Assembly (NCBI GenBank): GCA_947491545.1 | Contig: CANLJX010000010.1 | Location: 1 to 42,070 of the forward strand | Source: Deltaproteobacteria bacterium | Lineage (GTDB): Bacteria; Bdellovibrionota_C; UBA2361; OMII01 | DNA: 42,070 nucleotides | Reading direction: 5' to 3' | Shown: piece by piece, positions 16,498 to 25,258 of the stretch | Layout of the letters: the number at the start of each line of letters is the position of its first letter | How positions within the stretch are numbered: the first letter of the stretch is position 1 | The notes under the pieces: generated by a model | Databases searched by the model: none | Told to the model about the DNA's origin: nothing | The model's input: only the letters and a program-made list of their open reading frames with translations | Program-made: the position numbers and the translations under genes

Positions 16498-16965
16498 CTA
16501 CTCGGCTGCGTTATTTTGCAGCTGCGCCGAAACCTTATCGAGCACGCCGTTGATGAAGACCTTAGCGTCTGGCGTGGAGAAGCGCTTTGAGATCTCAATC
16601 GCCTCGTTGATGCTAACCTTATGGGGCACATCGCTCAGGAAGGCCATCTCAAAGGTCGCTAGCCGCAGAATGTTCCGGTCTACCCGCGCCATACGCTCAA
16701 TGCTCCAGTTAGCCGAAGCTTTTGAGATCTCGCCGTCGATAAAGGTGACGTTCTCCACAACTCCGCGCACCAGCGAGCGGCAGTACTCATCCGCCACTAC
16801 ACGCTCAGCGGCATCATCGTCGTCAAGCTCCTGCTGTGCCGGGAAGTGATCGAGAAAGAACTGGAGCGCTTCGGGCGAGAACTCGCCCAGCGAGTCGAAT
16901 TGGTAGAGAGCTTGAAGCGCCGCTTCGCGGCACACGCGCCTAGAATTTCCCTTGCTCTCTTCCAC
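16498..16965 (-). CDS. nusB: Transcription antitermination factor NusB
   Basis: A 155-residue RNA-binding protein that joins the NusA/NusE/NusG antitermination complex on boxA RNA, mainly for rRNA operons. Family signatures are CREAALQALYQFD at the N-terminus, RMARVDRNILRLATFEM in the middle and SINEAIEISKRFS with DAKVFINGVLD at the C-terminus. The start is GTG with GAGGAG seven bases upstream. In delta-like genomes nusB normally follows ribH; here ribH is missing and a broken flavodoxin-fold gene lies upstream instead. Confidence 0.95.
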   Translation of the reverse strand: MEESKGNSRRVCREAALQALYQFDSLGEFSPEALQFFLDHFPAQQELDDDDAAERVVADEYCRSLVRGVVENVTFIDGEISKASANWSIERMARVDRNILRLATFEMAFLSDVPHKVSINEAIEISKRFSTPDAKVFINGVLDKVSAQLQNNAAE

Positions 16966-17039
16966 TGACAGCTCCTCTCAAAGAACGCAGCGCACGCAAG
17001 GCAGCGGATTTGCCACTGCGTGTCGCCTTCCCGAGCGTA

Positions 17040-17645
17040 CCACAAGTTTTCCGGCTACGTCCGCCCCCGATTGCCGCTTGTGCAAAGGTTCGATATTCCT
17101 CAAGAAGCATCCGCTCTAGTTGTGGCGCGGAATCCGCTTGGCAACGGAACATCGACGCCAAGAAGCGCGCCGCGCCTACTACCGTCTCAGGCTCAAAATC
17201 CAGCTCCTTCACAAACCGGGCGTAGTGCGCCCCGAGGTGCTCCGCAGCCAGCGGTGAGCCGCACCGTATCCTCCATACAGCTCGGAAGCTGCTCGTCAGT
17301 GCTGCCCGTTGCCAGAAGGAACAGGCGCTTTCCCTTGAGCTGCCGACCTAGGTCCTTTCGGGCCCAGCAGGTCTGCGAAACGGTCGATGAACGTTTTTAG
17401 CTGAGCGCTGAGAGAGTACCAGTCCACCGGGCTGACCAAGCCAATAGTATTGTAGCGCAAAAGCCTTTCGATGGTTGGTATAAAGTCATCCTCTAGGTTG
17501 CGGGCCCGGTAGTCGAAGCAAGAAATACGGACTCCGAGACGTCTACAACCGGGAACCCAAGTCCCTTATTCGCTCGCCGCACTAGGCCAAAGGTGTTGCC
17601 ATCGCGCCTCGATGTTCCGACAACGAGGATCGTTCCCTCTGCCAT
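17040..17645 (-). pseudogene. NAD(P)H-dependent FMN reductase-like gene broken by frameshifts
   Basis: Translating the minus strand piecewise gives a recognisable flavodoxin-fold oxidoreductase. The ATG at 17645 opens MAEGTILVVGTSRRDGNT (FMN phosphate loop). A frame change near 17540 is followed by ISCFDYRARNLEDDFIP and VSPVDWYSLSAQLKTFIDRF, another near 17355-17372 by RKDLGRQLKGKRLFLLATG, and another near 17240-17258 by AEHLGAHYARFVKELDF. At least three indels are thus needed. The neighbouring genes are intact, which argues for true decay over assembly noise, though clustered sequencing errors cannot be excluded. The 3' limit is uncertain because the last frame runs on into nusB. Confidence 0.75.
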
Positions 17646-17658
17646 CTTGCCTCCCTGG

Positions 17659-18234
17659 TTATTTGCCCGCTGCCCCTTGCGGAGTTCGCAGGACCATCAA
17701 GTGCTCATCAAAGTATTGGCCTCCGATTTTGAGCACTCGCGGATCAGTTCCGTAAACCGAGAACCCGAGTTTCTTGTATAAGGCCAAGGCCGACAGGTTC
17801 GTTGTGACAACCGCTAGGTGAATCTGCTCCAAGCCCTGAATTTTTTTGGTGAGCTCGAGCAGCTCCGCAACGAGCCTGCGCCCGATGTCCTGTCCCCGAG
17901 CTTCCGGAATAACGTACATCCCCCACAGCATGCCGCGGTGACTGGTTTTCTTCGCATCATCGAGCGCTAGCCCTACAGTGCCGAGCATCTGGCCAGTTTT
18001 CGAGAGCGCCGCAAGCACAAAACCTCCGATGGCTTGCTGTGCCTCCATTCGCGCCAAAACCTGCTCATCCGTCGTGGCCTGGAAGGACTCAACGGTCTGC
18101 CCAAACGCCTCGGGATGCTCACGCAATCCGCGAAGCCGCAGATCTCGCCATTCACGGAGCGAATGCGGACCGACCGAAACTATCGCGTCGAGCTTGTTTG
18201 GATGATTCACGGGAGAAATGTCCGATTTTATCAT
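17659..18234 (-). CDS. GNAT-family N-acetyltransferase
   Basis: A 191-residue protein with the GNAT acetyl-CoA site: MYVIPEARGQDIGRRLVAELL (motif A; the usual R/QxxGxG/A appears as RGQDIG) and NLSALALYKKLGFSVYG (motif B). The N-terminal half (LREHPEAFGQTVESF) is typical of acetyltransferases of unknown substrate. It ends 13 bases before the broken FMN-reductase-like gene, suggesting former co-transcription. It replaces the ribosylation/lumazine genes usually found between ribBA and nusB. Substrate not assignable. Confidence 0.85.
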   Translation of the reverse strand: MIKSDISPVNHPNKLDAIVSVGPHSLREWRDLRLRGLREHPEAFGQTVESFQATTDEQVLARMEAQQAIGGFVLAALSKTGQMLGTVGLALDDAKKTSHRGMLWGMYVIPEARGQDIGRRLVAELLELTKKIQGLEQIHLAVVTTNLSALALYKKLGFSVYGTDPRVLKIGGQYFDEHLMVLRTPQGAAGK

Positions 18235-18366
18235 ACCCTCTACCTAAACACCTCGGCGAGCTATGCCCTGTACTGATATGAATTCAGAACAACTCACCCG
18301 GTGGCGAATTCCGTCACTTTCCTGCTCTACATACCACTGAGCACGTGCCCAACACGCTCAGCCGCC

Positions 18367-19599
18367 CTACAGCAGATGCCCCAGCTTCTCCCGCTTCGTT
18401 CGCAGGTAGCCGGCACTGCAGGGGTCCTCAGGAGTCAGCATAGGCACCTGCTCGACGATCGAGATCCCGTAGCGCTCAAGCACAGCACCCTTCTCCGGAT
18501 TGTTCGTCATGAGGCGAATCTGCCGCACCCCGAGCGCAAGGAGCATGTGTGCCCCAACTGCGAAGTCGCGCTCGTCAGCTCGGAAGCCGAGGCGCAGGTT
18601 GGCTTCCACGGTGTCGAGACCCTGGTCCTGCAGCTCGTAGGCTCGAAGCTTGTTCTCTAAGCCTATCCCTCGCCCTTCTTGGCGCAGGTAGAGGACGATT
18701 CCGACCCCCTCCTCGACCACCCGCTCCATAGCCCCGGCAAGCTGGTTGCCGCAGTCGCAACGCCTGCTGCCGAACACATCGCCCGTCAGGCACTCCGAGT
18801 GCAGGCGCACGAGCGGCGCATACGATGCGGGAATCGCCGTAAGGTCACCCCGAACAAGGGCCAGGTGCTCTCTCCCGCCGACGTCGTCCGCAAAAACGGT
18901 AGCCCGGAAGGGACCAAAATCAGTCGGCACATCCTTCGTGCTGAGCTGCCGAACAGCTATTTCGTTCAGCATCCGGTAGTGGCGAATCTCCGCGATGGTC
19001 GTGATCTTGAGAGAGTGGTTCGCGCAGAAATCGACGATTTGGTCCCCACGCGCCATGGTGCCATCAGGATTGAGCACCTCACACAGGATCCCCGACGGCG
19101 TCAGGCCTGCGAGGCGCGCTAGGTCAAACGATCCCTCGGTGTGCCCCTGCCTCTTGAGCACCCCTGCGTCGTTGGCTATCAGCGGGAATACGTGGCCTGG
19201 AATGATAAAGTCACTTGCCGTGCTCGATGGCTCAACCATCATGCGCATGGTGTGGGCGCGAGCAGAAGCCGTCACCCCCCTACCCGCCACATCGCGGTGA
19301 TCGACACTGACAGCAAACGGAGTCTGGTGCGGAGAGTTGTTGGTTGTTACCTGCAGCGGCAGGTTGAGCCGGTTGGCCGTCTCGGCCGAGACACTGACAC
19401 AGATAAGCCCTCGCGCTTCTGACATCAGGAAGGCTACCGCCTCGGGTGTAACGGCTTCAGTCGCTAACACCACATCGCCCTCATTCTCACGGCTCTCGTC
19501 ATCGAGCACCACAACTGGGCGGCCCATGCGGAAGTCCTCCAGAACGTCCTCAAAACGGGCAATCGGAAGGCCCTGGTGTGCGCTGGAAGAGCCGTTCAT
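18367..19599 (-). CDS. ribBA: Bifunctional 3,4-dihydroxy-2-butanone-4-phosphate synthase / GTP cyclohydrolase II
   Basis: A 410-residue riboflavin-biosynthesis enzyme that supplies both precursors of the pathway. Residues 1-210 are RibB, with the acidic DDESRENEGD loop (33-42), GHTEG (H153) and CEVLNPDG. Residues about 215-410 are RibA, with the zinc cysteines C270, C281 and C283 (SECLTGDVFGSRRCDCG), RQEGRGIGL (306-314) and TNNPEKG. Both domains look active. The ATG has AGAGG just upstream and lies six bases after the nrdR stop, so the two are probably co-transcribed. ribD, ribE and ribH, usual neighbours, are absent here. Confidence 0.96.
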   Translation of the reverse strand: MNGSSSAHQGLPIARFEDVLEDFRMGRPVVVLDDESRENEGDVVLATEAVTPEAVAFLMSEARGLICVSVSAETANRLNLPLQVTTNNSPHQTPFAVSVDHRDVAGRGVTASARAHTMRMMVEPSSTASDFIIPGHVFPLIANDAGVLKRQGHTEGSFDLARLAGLTPSGILCEVLNPDGTMARGDQIVDFCANHSLKITTIAEIRHYRMLNEIAVRQLSTKDVPTDFGPFRATVFADDVGGREHLALVRGDLTAIPASYAPLVRLHSECLTGDVFGSRRCDCGNQLAGAMERVVEEGVGIVLYLRQEGRGIGLENKLRAYELQDQGLDTVEANLRLGFRADERDFAVGAHMLLALGVRQIRLMTNNPEKGAVLERYGISIVEQVPMLTPEDPCSAGYLRTKREKLGHLL

Positions 19600-19605
19600 G
19601 CGCCT

Positions 19606-20088
19606 CTAGGCGTTCTCAGCCTTGTCAGGCTGGTCTATGTTGGTTGGAGTACCGAGGCTCTGTAGGGCGTCAACAAACTGGTTAACGTCAGAGAACTCGC
19701 GGTACACCGAGGCGAAACGGACGTAGGCGATCTTGTCGAGCTTGCGCAGCTCGTCCATCACAGCTTCGCCAAGGATGCGGCTGTCGACCTCCTTCACGCA
19801 CAGCTCCTGCATGCGCTTCTCAACCGCCTCAACAGCGGCGTCGATAGCCTCAGCACCCACCGGCCGCTTCTCGCAGGCCCGGCGGAAACCGCGACGAACC
19901 TTCTCGCGATCGAACGCCTCTCGGCGCCCGTCTTTCTTGATTATCCCCGGAAGCACCAGCTCGACACGCTCGTAAGTCGTGAAGCGGAATCCGCAGTCCT
20001 GGCACTCCCGGCGACGACGGATCGCGCCGCCGTCTCCACGCGAGTCAGTAACTGATGATTTCTCTGAGGCGCACTTTGGGCACAACAT
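19606..20088 (-). CDS. nrdR: Transcriptional repressor NrdR
   Basis: A 160-residue ATP/dATP-sensing repressor of ribonucleotide reductase genes. The N-terminal zinc ribbon is complete (C3, C6, C29, C32), followed by the RRRRECQDCGFRFTTYE signature and the ATP-cone (VKKDGRREAFDREKVRRG-like segment, then ILGEAVMDELRKLDKIAYVRFASVYREF). The C-terminus is slightly extended. It lies 17 bases after glyA and immediately before ribBA, as in many delta-like genomes. Confidence 0.96.
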   Translation of the reverse strand: MLCPKCASEKSSVTDSRGDGGAIRRRRECQDCGFRFTTYERVELVLPGIIKKDGRREAFDREKVRRGFRRACEKRPVGAEAIDAAVEAVEKRMQELCVKEVDSRILGEAVMDELRKLDKIAYVRFASVYREFSDVNQFVDALQSLGTPTNIDQPDKAENA

Positions 20089-20105
20089 ACAGCCGAGAAT
20101 CTCCT

Positions 20106-21389
20106 TTACGAAACCAAGCGGTGCTTGTAGAGCGGGAACTTCCTGCTCAGCTCCTGAACGCCGGCTGTGACCGACTTGAGCTTAGCCTCGTTTCCGCTGC
20201 TCTGGAGCGCCTCGACGATGAACGCCGCGACCTGCTCCATCTCCTTCGTCCCCATGCCGCGCGTCGTGAGGGCGGGCGTTCCAAGCCGCACGCCGCTGCA
20301 GATCGTGAACGGCTGCGGGTCAAACGGGATGCTGTTCTTGTTGGCGGTGATGCCGACCTTGTCGAGCGTCTCCTCGCCCACCTTGCCAGTGACCCCAATC
20401 GGACGAACGTCAACCAACATCAGGTGGCTGTCTGTGCCGCCAGAGACGATCTTGAGGCCGCCCTTAGTGAGTGCAGCGGCGAGCGCACGCGCATTCTCAA
20501 CGGTCTGCTGAGCGTAGCGCTTGAACTCAGGCGTCAGGGCCTCCTTAAACATGACAGCTTTTGCAGCAATCGTGTGCATGTGCGGCCCGCCCTGAAGACC
20601 TGGGAAGACAGCCTTGTTGATGGCCTTCTGGTGCACAGCCCGGCCCATGATCATTCCCGAGCGCGGTCCGCGCAGCGTCTTGTGGGTCGTGGTGGTAACG
20701 ATATCTGCGTACGGCACTGGCGAAGGGTACGCCCCGCCCGCGACAAGGCCCGCGTAGTGAGCGATGTCTGCCAAGAAGATAGCTCCTACTTCGTCAGCCG
20801 CCTGGCGGAATACCTTCCAGTCGATCTGGCGCGCGTACGCGGAGGCTCCCGCGATGATGAGCTTCGGCTTGTGCTGCCGAGCGAGCGAGAGCACCTCGTC
20901 TGGGTCGATCAGGCAGTCCGCCTCGCGCACACCGTACCCTACGACCTTGTAGTGCATTCCGGAGAAGTTGACCGGGCTGCCGTGCGAGAGGTGACCACCC
21001 TGGTCGAGCCGCAGCCCCATGAAGGTGTCGCCCGGCTTGAGGAATGCCTCGAACACAGCCTGGTTCGCCTGAACGCCTGAGTGCGGCTGCATGTTGGCGA
21101 ACTCCGCGCCGAACAGCTCACAGCAGCGAGCGCTGGCGAGATTCTCCACGTCGTCTACCACGTGGCATCCGCCGTAGTAGCGCTTTCCCGGCTGCCCTTC
21201 TGCGTACTTGTTCGTGAGCACCGAACCCATCGCCTCAAGCACCGCCTCACTGACGAAGTTCTCGCTCGGGATCATCTCAAGGCCATACTCCTGGCGCTCA
21301 GTCTCGCGCTGGATAAGGCTGAACACCTCAGGGTCAACGTCACGCAGCTTCTTGGTTCGGGCTTCGTAGGAAGGGGTCGAGGACGACAT
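20106..21389 (-). CDS. glyA: Serine hydroxymethyltransferase
   Basis: A 427-residue PLP enzyme that interconverts serine and glycine and charges tetrahydrofolate with one-carbon units. The PLP lysine is K237 in [14 protein letters not shown]; other signatures are [27 protein letters not shown] and FPGLQGGPH. The start at 21389 is chosen over the longer open frame because GGAG lies seven bases upstream and the upstream part is the terminator-bearing leader. It lies downstream of acpP, separated by an intrinsic terminator, so it probably has its own promoter or depends on read-through. Confidence 0.97.
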   Translation of the reverse strand: MSSSTPSYEARTKKLRDVDPEVFSLIQRETERQEYGLEMIPSENFVSEAVLEAMGSVLTNKYAEGQPGKRYYGGCHVVDDVENLASARCCELFGAEFANMQPHSGVQANQAVFEAFLKPGDTFMGLRLDQGGHLSHGSPVNFSGMHYKVVGYGVREADCLIDPDEVLSLARQHKPKLIIAGASAYARQIDWKVFRQAADEVGAIFLADIAHYAGLVAGGAYPSPVPYADIVTTTTHKTLRGPRSGMIMGRAVHQKAINKAVFPGLQGGPHMHTIAAKAVMFKEALTPEFKRYAQQTVENARALAAALTKGGLKIVSGGTDSHLMLVDVRPIGVTGKVGEETLDKVGITANKNSIPFDPQPFTICSGVRLGTPALTTRGMGTKEMEQVAAFIVEALQSSGNEAKLKSVTAGVQELSRKFPLYKHRLVS

Positions 21390-21412
21390 GGAATCTCCGG
21401 AGTCTATAGACG

Positions 21413-21434
21413 AAAAAGGGACCACGAGGGTCCC
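21413..21434 (-). terminator. Intrinsic terminator between acpP and glyA
   Basis: On the minus strand GGGACC (21434-21429) and GGTCCC (21423-21418) form a six-pair stem with a five-base loop, followed at once by five T residues (21417-21413). It lies 58 bases after the acpP stop and 24 bases before the glyA start codon. It could be a plain acpP terminator or an attenuator in the glyA leader. Confidence 0.6.
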
Positions 21435-21491
21435 TGTGAGCATATCAAATAGACGCCTTTTTGAGAGCGTCAAATTGACTGCGGTCGAACA

Positions 21492-21737
21492 TTACTTCTT
21501 CTTCGACTGGATGTACTTCGTGACATCCTCTACGGTCTGGATCTTCTCAGCATCCTCATCCGGAATCTCCATCTCGTACTCCTCTTCGAGAGCCATGATG
21601 AGCTCAACGATGTCGAGAGAGTCCGCACCGAGATCCTCGATGAACGAAGCCTGAGGGGTAACCTCCTCAAGGTTAACGCCAAGCTGATCTACGATAATCG
21701 CCTTAACGCGCTCTGCTATCTCCTCAGGTGTAGCCAT
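21492..21737 (-). CDS. acpP: Acyl carrier protein
   Basis: An acidic 81-residue carrier of growing fatty acyl chains. The phosphopantetheine serine is S40 in GADSLD. The ATG has GGAGA nine bases upstream. fabF, its usual partner, does not follow; a terminator and glyA do. fabG and plsX lie on the same strand but are separated from acpP by a plus-strand gene. Confidence 0.97.
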   Translation of the reverse strand: MATPEEIAERVKAIIVDQLGVNLEEVTPQASFIEDLGADSLDIVELIMALEEEYEMEIPDEDAEKIQTVEDVTKYIQSKKK

Positions 21738-21960
21738 GAAACCGATCTCCTAATTGGTTTACTCTCTAGACGATTCGACCCGTCTTGTCCTGAGCGAAGA
21801 TGGCGCTCTCTAACGCCCACAGCCTTTTTTTAAAAGTCCGGGGAAGACCCCCCACCAATTTCTGCCCTCTTTAGCGCGGTGATGGCTGCTTTTTGCGCCG
21901 AATTCACCGACCTCACGAGGACCTCTTTTGAAGGGTCTTTGACTGCGAAAGTCGAAACGA

Positions 21961-21982
21961 GCCCGATCTAATTAGACCGGGC
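21961..21982. promoter_or_regulatory. Near-perfect palindrome GCCCGATCT...AGACCGGGC
   Basis: Five GC pairs, one A-C mismatch, then TCT/AGA around AATT. No T-run follows, so it is more operator-like than terminator-like. It lies about 220 bases upstream of the acpP start and 240 bases upstream of the divergent gene. Confidence 0.3.
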
Positions 21983-22050
21983 ACCAATAGTCAAGAGGTT
22001 GAGCCCTAACTTAACCGAGTCTTCCTGTTACTGCACACTTACGCCCACTG

Positions 22051-22150
22051 AAAAATCCCCTTCCGACGACCGAAAACACGGTCCGACCGGGGGGTTCGAA
22101 CGGTCAAAAAGCACCAAAAACCGGCGTAAAATACAAAAAAACGGGCAAAA
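22051..22150. other. Phased A-tracts, probable intrinsically curved DNA
   Basis: A-tracts of four to seven bases are centred near 22053, 22074, 22108, 22118, 22129, 22138 and 22148. The last five are 8.5-11.5 bases apart and the first two about two turns apart, so they face one side of the helix. Such phasing bends DNA and is common upstream of promoters or nucleoid-protein sites. Confidence 0.5.
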
Positions 22151-22223
22151 TGCTGAGTCACATATTCAGCTATGGCAGCATACCCACATAATCAACAGAA
22201 GCCGTCTCATAGGCAGATAAAAT

Positions 22224-23237
22224 ATGCCCTCCCGAGGAAGCAGAGGCCACATCGAGCGGAATCCTTACCAACCTGAGCCCCAGGAGCTAGGGAAGCTCGC
22301 CCCTGCCCTTGGTTTGCAGGAGTCTGCAGGCCTTGAGGCAATCCGTGAGAAATTAGAGCACGTCCTCTCCCGCGCAGAGGCGATAAAACTGGGTGACAGC
22401 GGTCAAGACCGCGACAGGGTGGAGGCGTTACAGGTCGTAAACGACTCCTACAAGCGCGCCAAGCTCGGCTTCTTCTCATTCAACGCCCAAATACTGCCAA
22501 CTGGCGGGCGCTCGTTTACGCAGGTGGCAGACCTTCTCAGGAATTTGGTGCAGATGGTGGAGGCCTCGGAGCGCTACGTTGCTCCCCCTACCTCCAAGCA
22601 TAGCGGTGCGGCATGCGAGCTCGCGGCATTAACACCTCCGGCACAGCCAACGAATGAGCGCTTCCGTGGCTACCATCACGACTCTACGTCGCATATTAGC
22701 CAAGCCGTAGACGAAGTGCTCGATAGGGCGAGGCGGCATGCCACATCCCCTGAACCGGCCCCTGTTGCCAGACTGAGAGAAGCCCTGCAGTACCTGAAAG
22801 AACAGAAAATCCTCCCGCCCGATGCCGTTAAAGAAAACGAACCGGCGGCCGCCCCCACGCTCGCCCTACTCCGGCACGGCATGGTTTGGGTTTGGAATAC
22901 CCGCGGCACCTGCTCTTGGGACCCTCGTTTAGCCACAGGCCGAAACCAGTCTCTCTTCACAGCAGCACCGCAGTACTTCCACCAAATCCCGCCGCAGCGG
23001 TCGCAGGCGAAGCAGGAGCTGTTAGACGCGTGCTTGCGAATCAGAGAAGAGCAAGACTACGCTTCAAGGCACTTACGTAAGAGCGATTTGAGCAGAGATA
23101 CGATAGATCTTCTCTTGCTCAGGAGCTTCTGTGCCGAGGAGATCACCGGCACATCGCCAACGGAGCACACGCTACAGCGCTGGGAGGCGTTGTACCGCTT
23201 CCTGAGGGCAACGGAGACAAAGCCCAGCAGCCGTTAG
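22224..23237 (+). CDS. 337-residue unknown protein, inserted against the fab cluster
   Basis: A soluble, charged protein with no signal peptide or membrane segment and no family I recognise. Much of it appears helical (GLEAIREKLEHVLSRAEAIKLG, VADLLRNLVQMVEASERY, VARLREALQYLKEQKI). A more ordered patch, LLRHGMVWVWNTRGTCSWDPRLATGRN, lies near residues 215-240, and the C-terminal helices contain a basic and acidic mix. It is on the plus strand between two minus-strand fatty-acid genes that are usually contiguous, so it is probably an insertion. The start ATG has only a weak purine-rich upstream site. A lineage-specific gene is likely. Confidence 0.6.
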   Translation: MPSRGSRGHIERNPYQPEPQELGKLAPALGLQESAGLEAIREKLEHVLSRAEAIKLGDSGQDRDRVEALQVVNDSYKRAKLGFFSFNAQILPTGGRSFTQVADLLRNLVQMVEASERYVAPPTSKHSGAACELAALTPPAQPTNERFRGYHHDSTSHISQAVDEVLDRARRHATSPEPAPVARLREALQYLKEQKILPPDAVKENEPAAAPTLALLRHGMVWVWNTRGTCSWDPRLATGRNQSLFTAAPQYFHQIPPQRSQAKQELLDACLRIREEQDYASRHLRKSDLSRDTIDLLLLRSFCAEEITGTSPTEHTLQRWEALYRFLRATETKPSSR

Positions 23238-23323
23238 CTGTATCCTGCCAGCCAAACAGAGGCTCGCTTTTTTTGCGTTCTTGCTTGCTGCCGGGTTGGA
23301 CCACTAGCCCGACCCCAAGCACA

Positions 23324-24070
23324 CTACATGTACATCCCGCCATTGATTCCGACTGTCTGCCCAGTGATGTAGGCAGCGGCATCCGAGGCGAGGAACGACA
23401 CGAGCTCAGCAACTTCATCAGCCTGCCCGTAGCGACCGAGCGGGATGGCCTTCATGTGCTCAAGCCGCAGCTTCTCGTCGAGAGCAGCGGTCATGTCGGT
23501 CTCAATAAATCCTGGGGCAACTGCGTTTACGGTGACGTTGCGTGAGGCGAGCTCCTTCGCCATCGCCTTGGTCATGCCGATCAGGCCGGCCTTTGACGAC
23601 ACGTACGGAACCTGCCCTGCGTTCCCCATCTCGCCCACAACGGAGCTGATGTTGATGATCCTGCCCCACTTCGACTTGAGCATCAGCTTCGCGGCAGCAC
23701 GCCCACAGAAGAAAGCTCCCTGCAGGTTCACGGACAGCGTCTGGTTCCAGTCCTCGTCCTTCATGCGCAGCAGGAGCCCGTCGCGAGAGATCCCCGCGTT
23801 GTTGACGAGGATGTCGAGCTGGCCGTGCTTGGCCTTGATCTCTTCGAATGCCTTGTCGACTGCGGCGCTGTCCTGCACCGGGAACTGCATAAGCTCCCCG
23901 TCTCCACCCACCTCACGGATTGCCGCAAGGGTCTCCTTCGCAGCGTCTGGCGAGGACGAAAAGTTCACGATCACGTGGGCGCCGTGCTTGGCGAGGTTCA
24001 CGGCGATAGAACGGCCGATTCCGCGAGAAGCTCCGGTTACGAGTGCAATCTTTCTCTTCGTCTCTGTCAT
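23324..24070 (-). CDS. fabG: 3-oxoacyl-[acyl-carrier-protein] reductase
   Basis: A 248-residue short-chain dehydrogenase that reduces beta-ketoacyl-ACP with NADPH in fatty-acid elongation. Cofactor loop TGASRGIG (12-19), NNAG (90-93), catalytic S143, Y156 and K160 (ISSVVG, YVSSK) and the C-terminal GQTVGINGGMYM are all present. The start has GAGGAG upstream. It follows plsX by about 30 bases on the same strand; fabH and fabD, commonly in between, are missing. Confidence 0.95.
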   Translation of the reverse strand: MTETKRKIALVTGASRGIGRSIAVNLAKHGAHVIVNFSSSPDAAKETLAAIREVGGDGELMQFPVQDSAAVDKAFEEIKAKHGQLDILVNNAGISRDGLLLRMKDEDWNQTLSVNLQGAFFCGRAAAKLMLKSKWGRIINISSVVGEMGNAGQVPYVSSKAGLIGMTKAMAKELASRNVTVNAVAPGFIETDMTAALDEKLRLEHMKAIPLGRYGQADEVAELVSFLASDAAAYITGQTVGINGGMYM

Positions 24071-24100
24071 GGTTTTCTCCTCTTGAAAATCGTTGGTGGG

Positions 24101-25231
24101 CTAGCTCTCGCGGCGCTTGGCACGCGCCTTCTTCTCGAACACTCGTGACCAGCCGTTGCCGCCGTCATCATCGAGAGGGCCCTGCTTCACGTCGAGGCTG
24201 CTCAAGGCCGCACTGAGCTTCTGCATCACAGACTCGTCCACGAACTTCTGCGCCACACGGATGCCGTTCATGACCGCCCTGCTCGACGAAGAGCCGTGGC
24301 ACTTAATAGCAATGTGCCCGAGACCGAGCAGCGGAGCTCCGCCGTACGCCGATGGGTCGAGCTTCTCCTTGAACACCTTCTTGAGCACTGGCTTGGCGAG
24401 CCAGAGGCCCAACTTGGCGCGCGGGCTGCTCTCGACCATGGCCTTGATAGAGTCAACGACCAGCCCAACGCTGCCCTCCATCGCCTTGAGCACGATGTTG
24501 CCGACGAAACCGTCACACACCACCACGTCCACAACGTCCCGAGCGATATCTCTGCCCTCGACGTAGCCGATGAAGTGTACCCCCTCCAGCTCCGCCAGCA
24601 TCATCGCCGCGGCGCGGATAATGTCATTGCCCTTCGCCAGCTCCGTGCCGTTTGAAAGGAGCGCAATTCGCGGCTTCTGAACGCCCAGCGCAGCCATCGC
24701 GTAGTGGTGCCCCATCAGGGCGAACTGAACAAGCTGGAAGGCCTGGCAGCCGGAGTTTGCGCCCGAGTCGAGCAGCACCGTAGGTGTGCCCGAGAGACCC
24801 TTTGGGATGAGAGAGGCGATCGCGGGCCGGGCGATACCCGGCAGCGTTCCACCGACGAACACTCCAGCAGCCATTATGGCACCGGTATTCCCAGGGCTTA
24901 CCACCGCCGAAGCCTTCCCCTCTGCCACGAGCTCGAAAGCCACACGGATGGAGGAGTCCTGCTTGCCGCGTATAGCGAGCCCAGGGCTCTCATCCATTGA
25001 GATAACCTGGGAGGCGTGGTGAATAGAGATCGGGAGCTTATCGGAGCCTGAGGCGGCTGCCAGCAACTCTTTGAGCTGCCGCTCTTCGCCGACTAGGATG
25101 GAGGGGATATTAAAAAGGCGGGCCGCTTCGACCGCGCCCGCCACTACGACCTTAGGGCCATGATCGCCGCCCATCGCATCGACGGCTACTGGTAGCGTCG
25201 CCTGTGGTTGGCTCGTAGTCTCAAAGGTCAC
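24101..25231 (-). CDS. plsX: Phosphate acyltransferase PlsX
   Basis: A 376-residue enzyme that makes acyl-phosphate from acyl-ACP for phospholipid synthesis. The family N-terminus VAVDAMGGDHGP is clear, followed by SPGNTGAIMAAG, LDSGANSGCQ, CDGFVGNIVLKAMEG and the C-terminal YGGAPLLGLGHIAIKCHGSS. It carries about ten extra residues before the domain and a basic tail of about 30 residues (VFEKKARAKRRES). The start is GTG, 27 bases after the rpmF stop, so the two form the usual rpmF-plsX pair. Confidence 0.96.
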   Translation of the reverse strand: MTFETTSQPQATLPVAVDAMGGDHGPKVVVAGAVEAARLFNIPSILVGEERQLKELLAAASGSDKLPISIHHASQVISMDESPGLAIRGKQDSSIRVAFELVAEGKASAVVSPGNTGAIMAAGVFVGGTLPGIARPAIASLIPKGLSGTPTVLLDSGANSGCQAFQLVQFALMGHHYAMAALGVQKPRIALLSNGTELAKGNDIIRAAAMMLAELEGVHFIGYVEGRDIARDVVDVVVCDGFVGNIVLKAMEGSVGLVVDSIKAMVESSPRAKLGLWLAKPVLKKVFKEKLDPSAYGGAPLLGLGHIAIKCHGSSSSRAVMNGIRVAQKFVDESVMQKLSAALSSLDVKQGPLDDDGGNGWSRVFEKKARAKRRES

Positions 25232-25258
25232 GGTTTTTCTTCAGGTGTTCGTGCCCGA

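Larger units (their letters stand above)
21738..22223. other. 486-base divergent intergenic region with phased A-tracts
   Basis: No gene supported. It separates acpP from a divergent plus-strand unknown gene. It contains a GGCG/CGCC hairpin near the acpP side (about 21802-21818), a near-perfect GCCCGATCT palindrome (21961-21982), and a run of A-tracts spaced about one helical turn apart (22051-22150). AT-rich sequence with CATATT-type hexamers precedes the downstream start at 22224. It probably carries divergent promoters. Confidence 0.6.

Noticed and set aside
16940-17212. 90-residue minus-strand open frame overlapping nusB start
   Set aside because: It is the last in-frame piece of the frameshifted FMN-reductase-like gene running into nusB, not an independent gene.
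22090-22110. TTCGAA context resembling a tRNA T-loop
   Set aside because: No acceptor, D or anticodon arm can be built around it on either strand.
21999-22220. 73-residue plus-strand open frame
   Set aside because: It covers the A-tract region, has no ribosome binding site and gives a low-complexity product.
21738-22223. Replication origin in the AT-rich curved region
   Set aside because: No TTATCCACA-type DnaA boxes and no dnaA, dnaN or gidA nearby.
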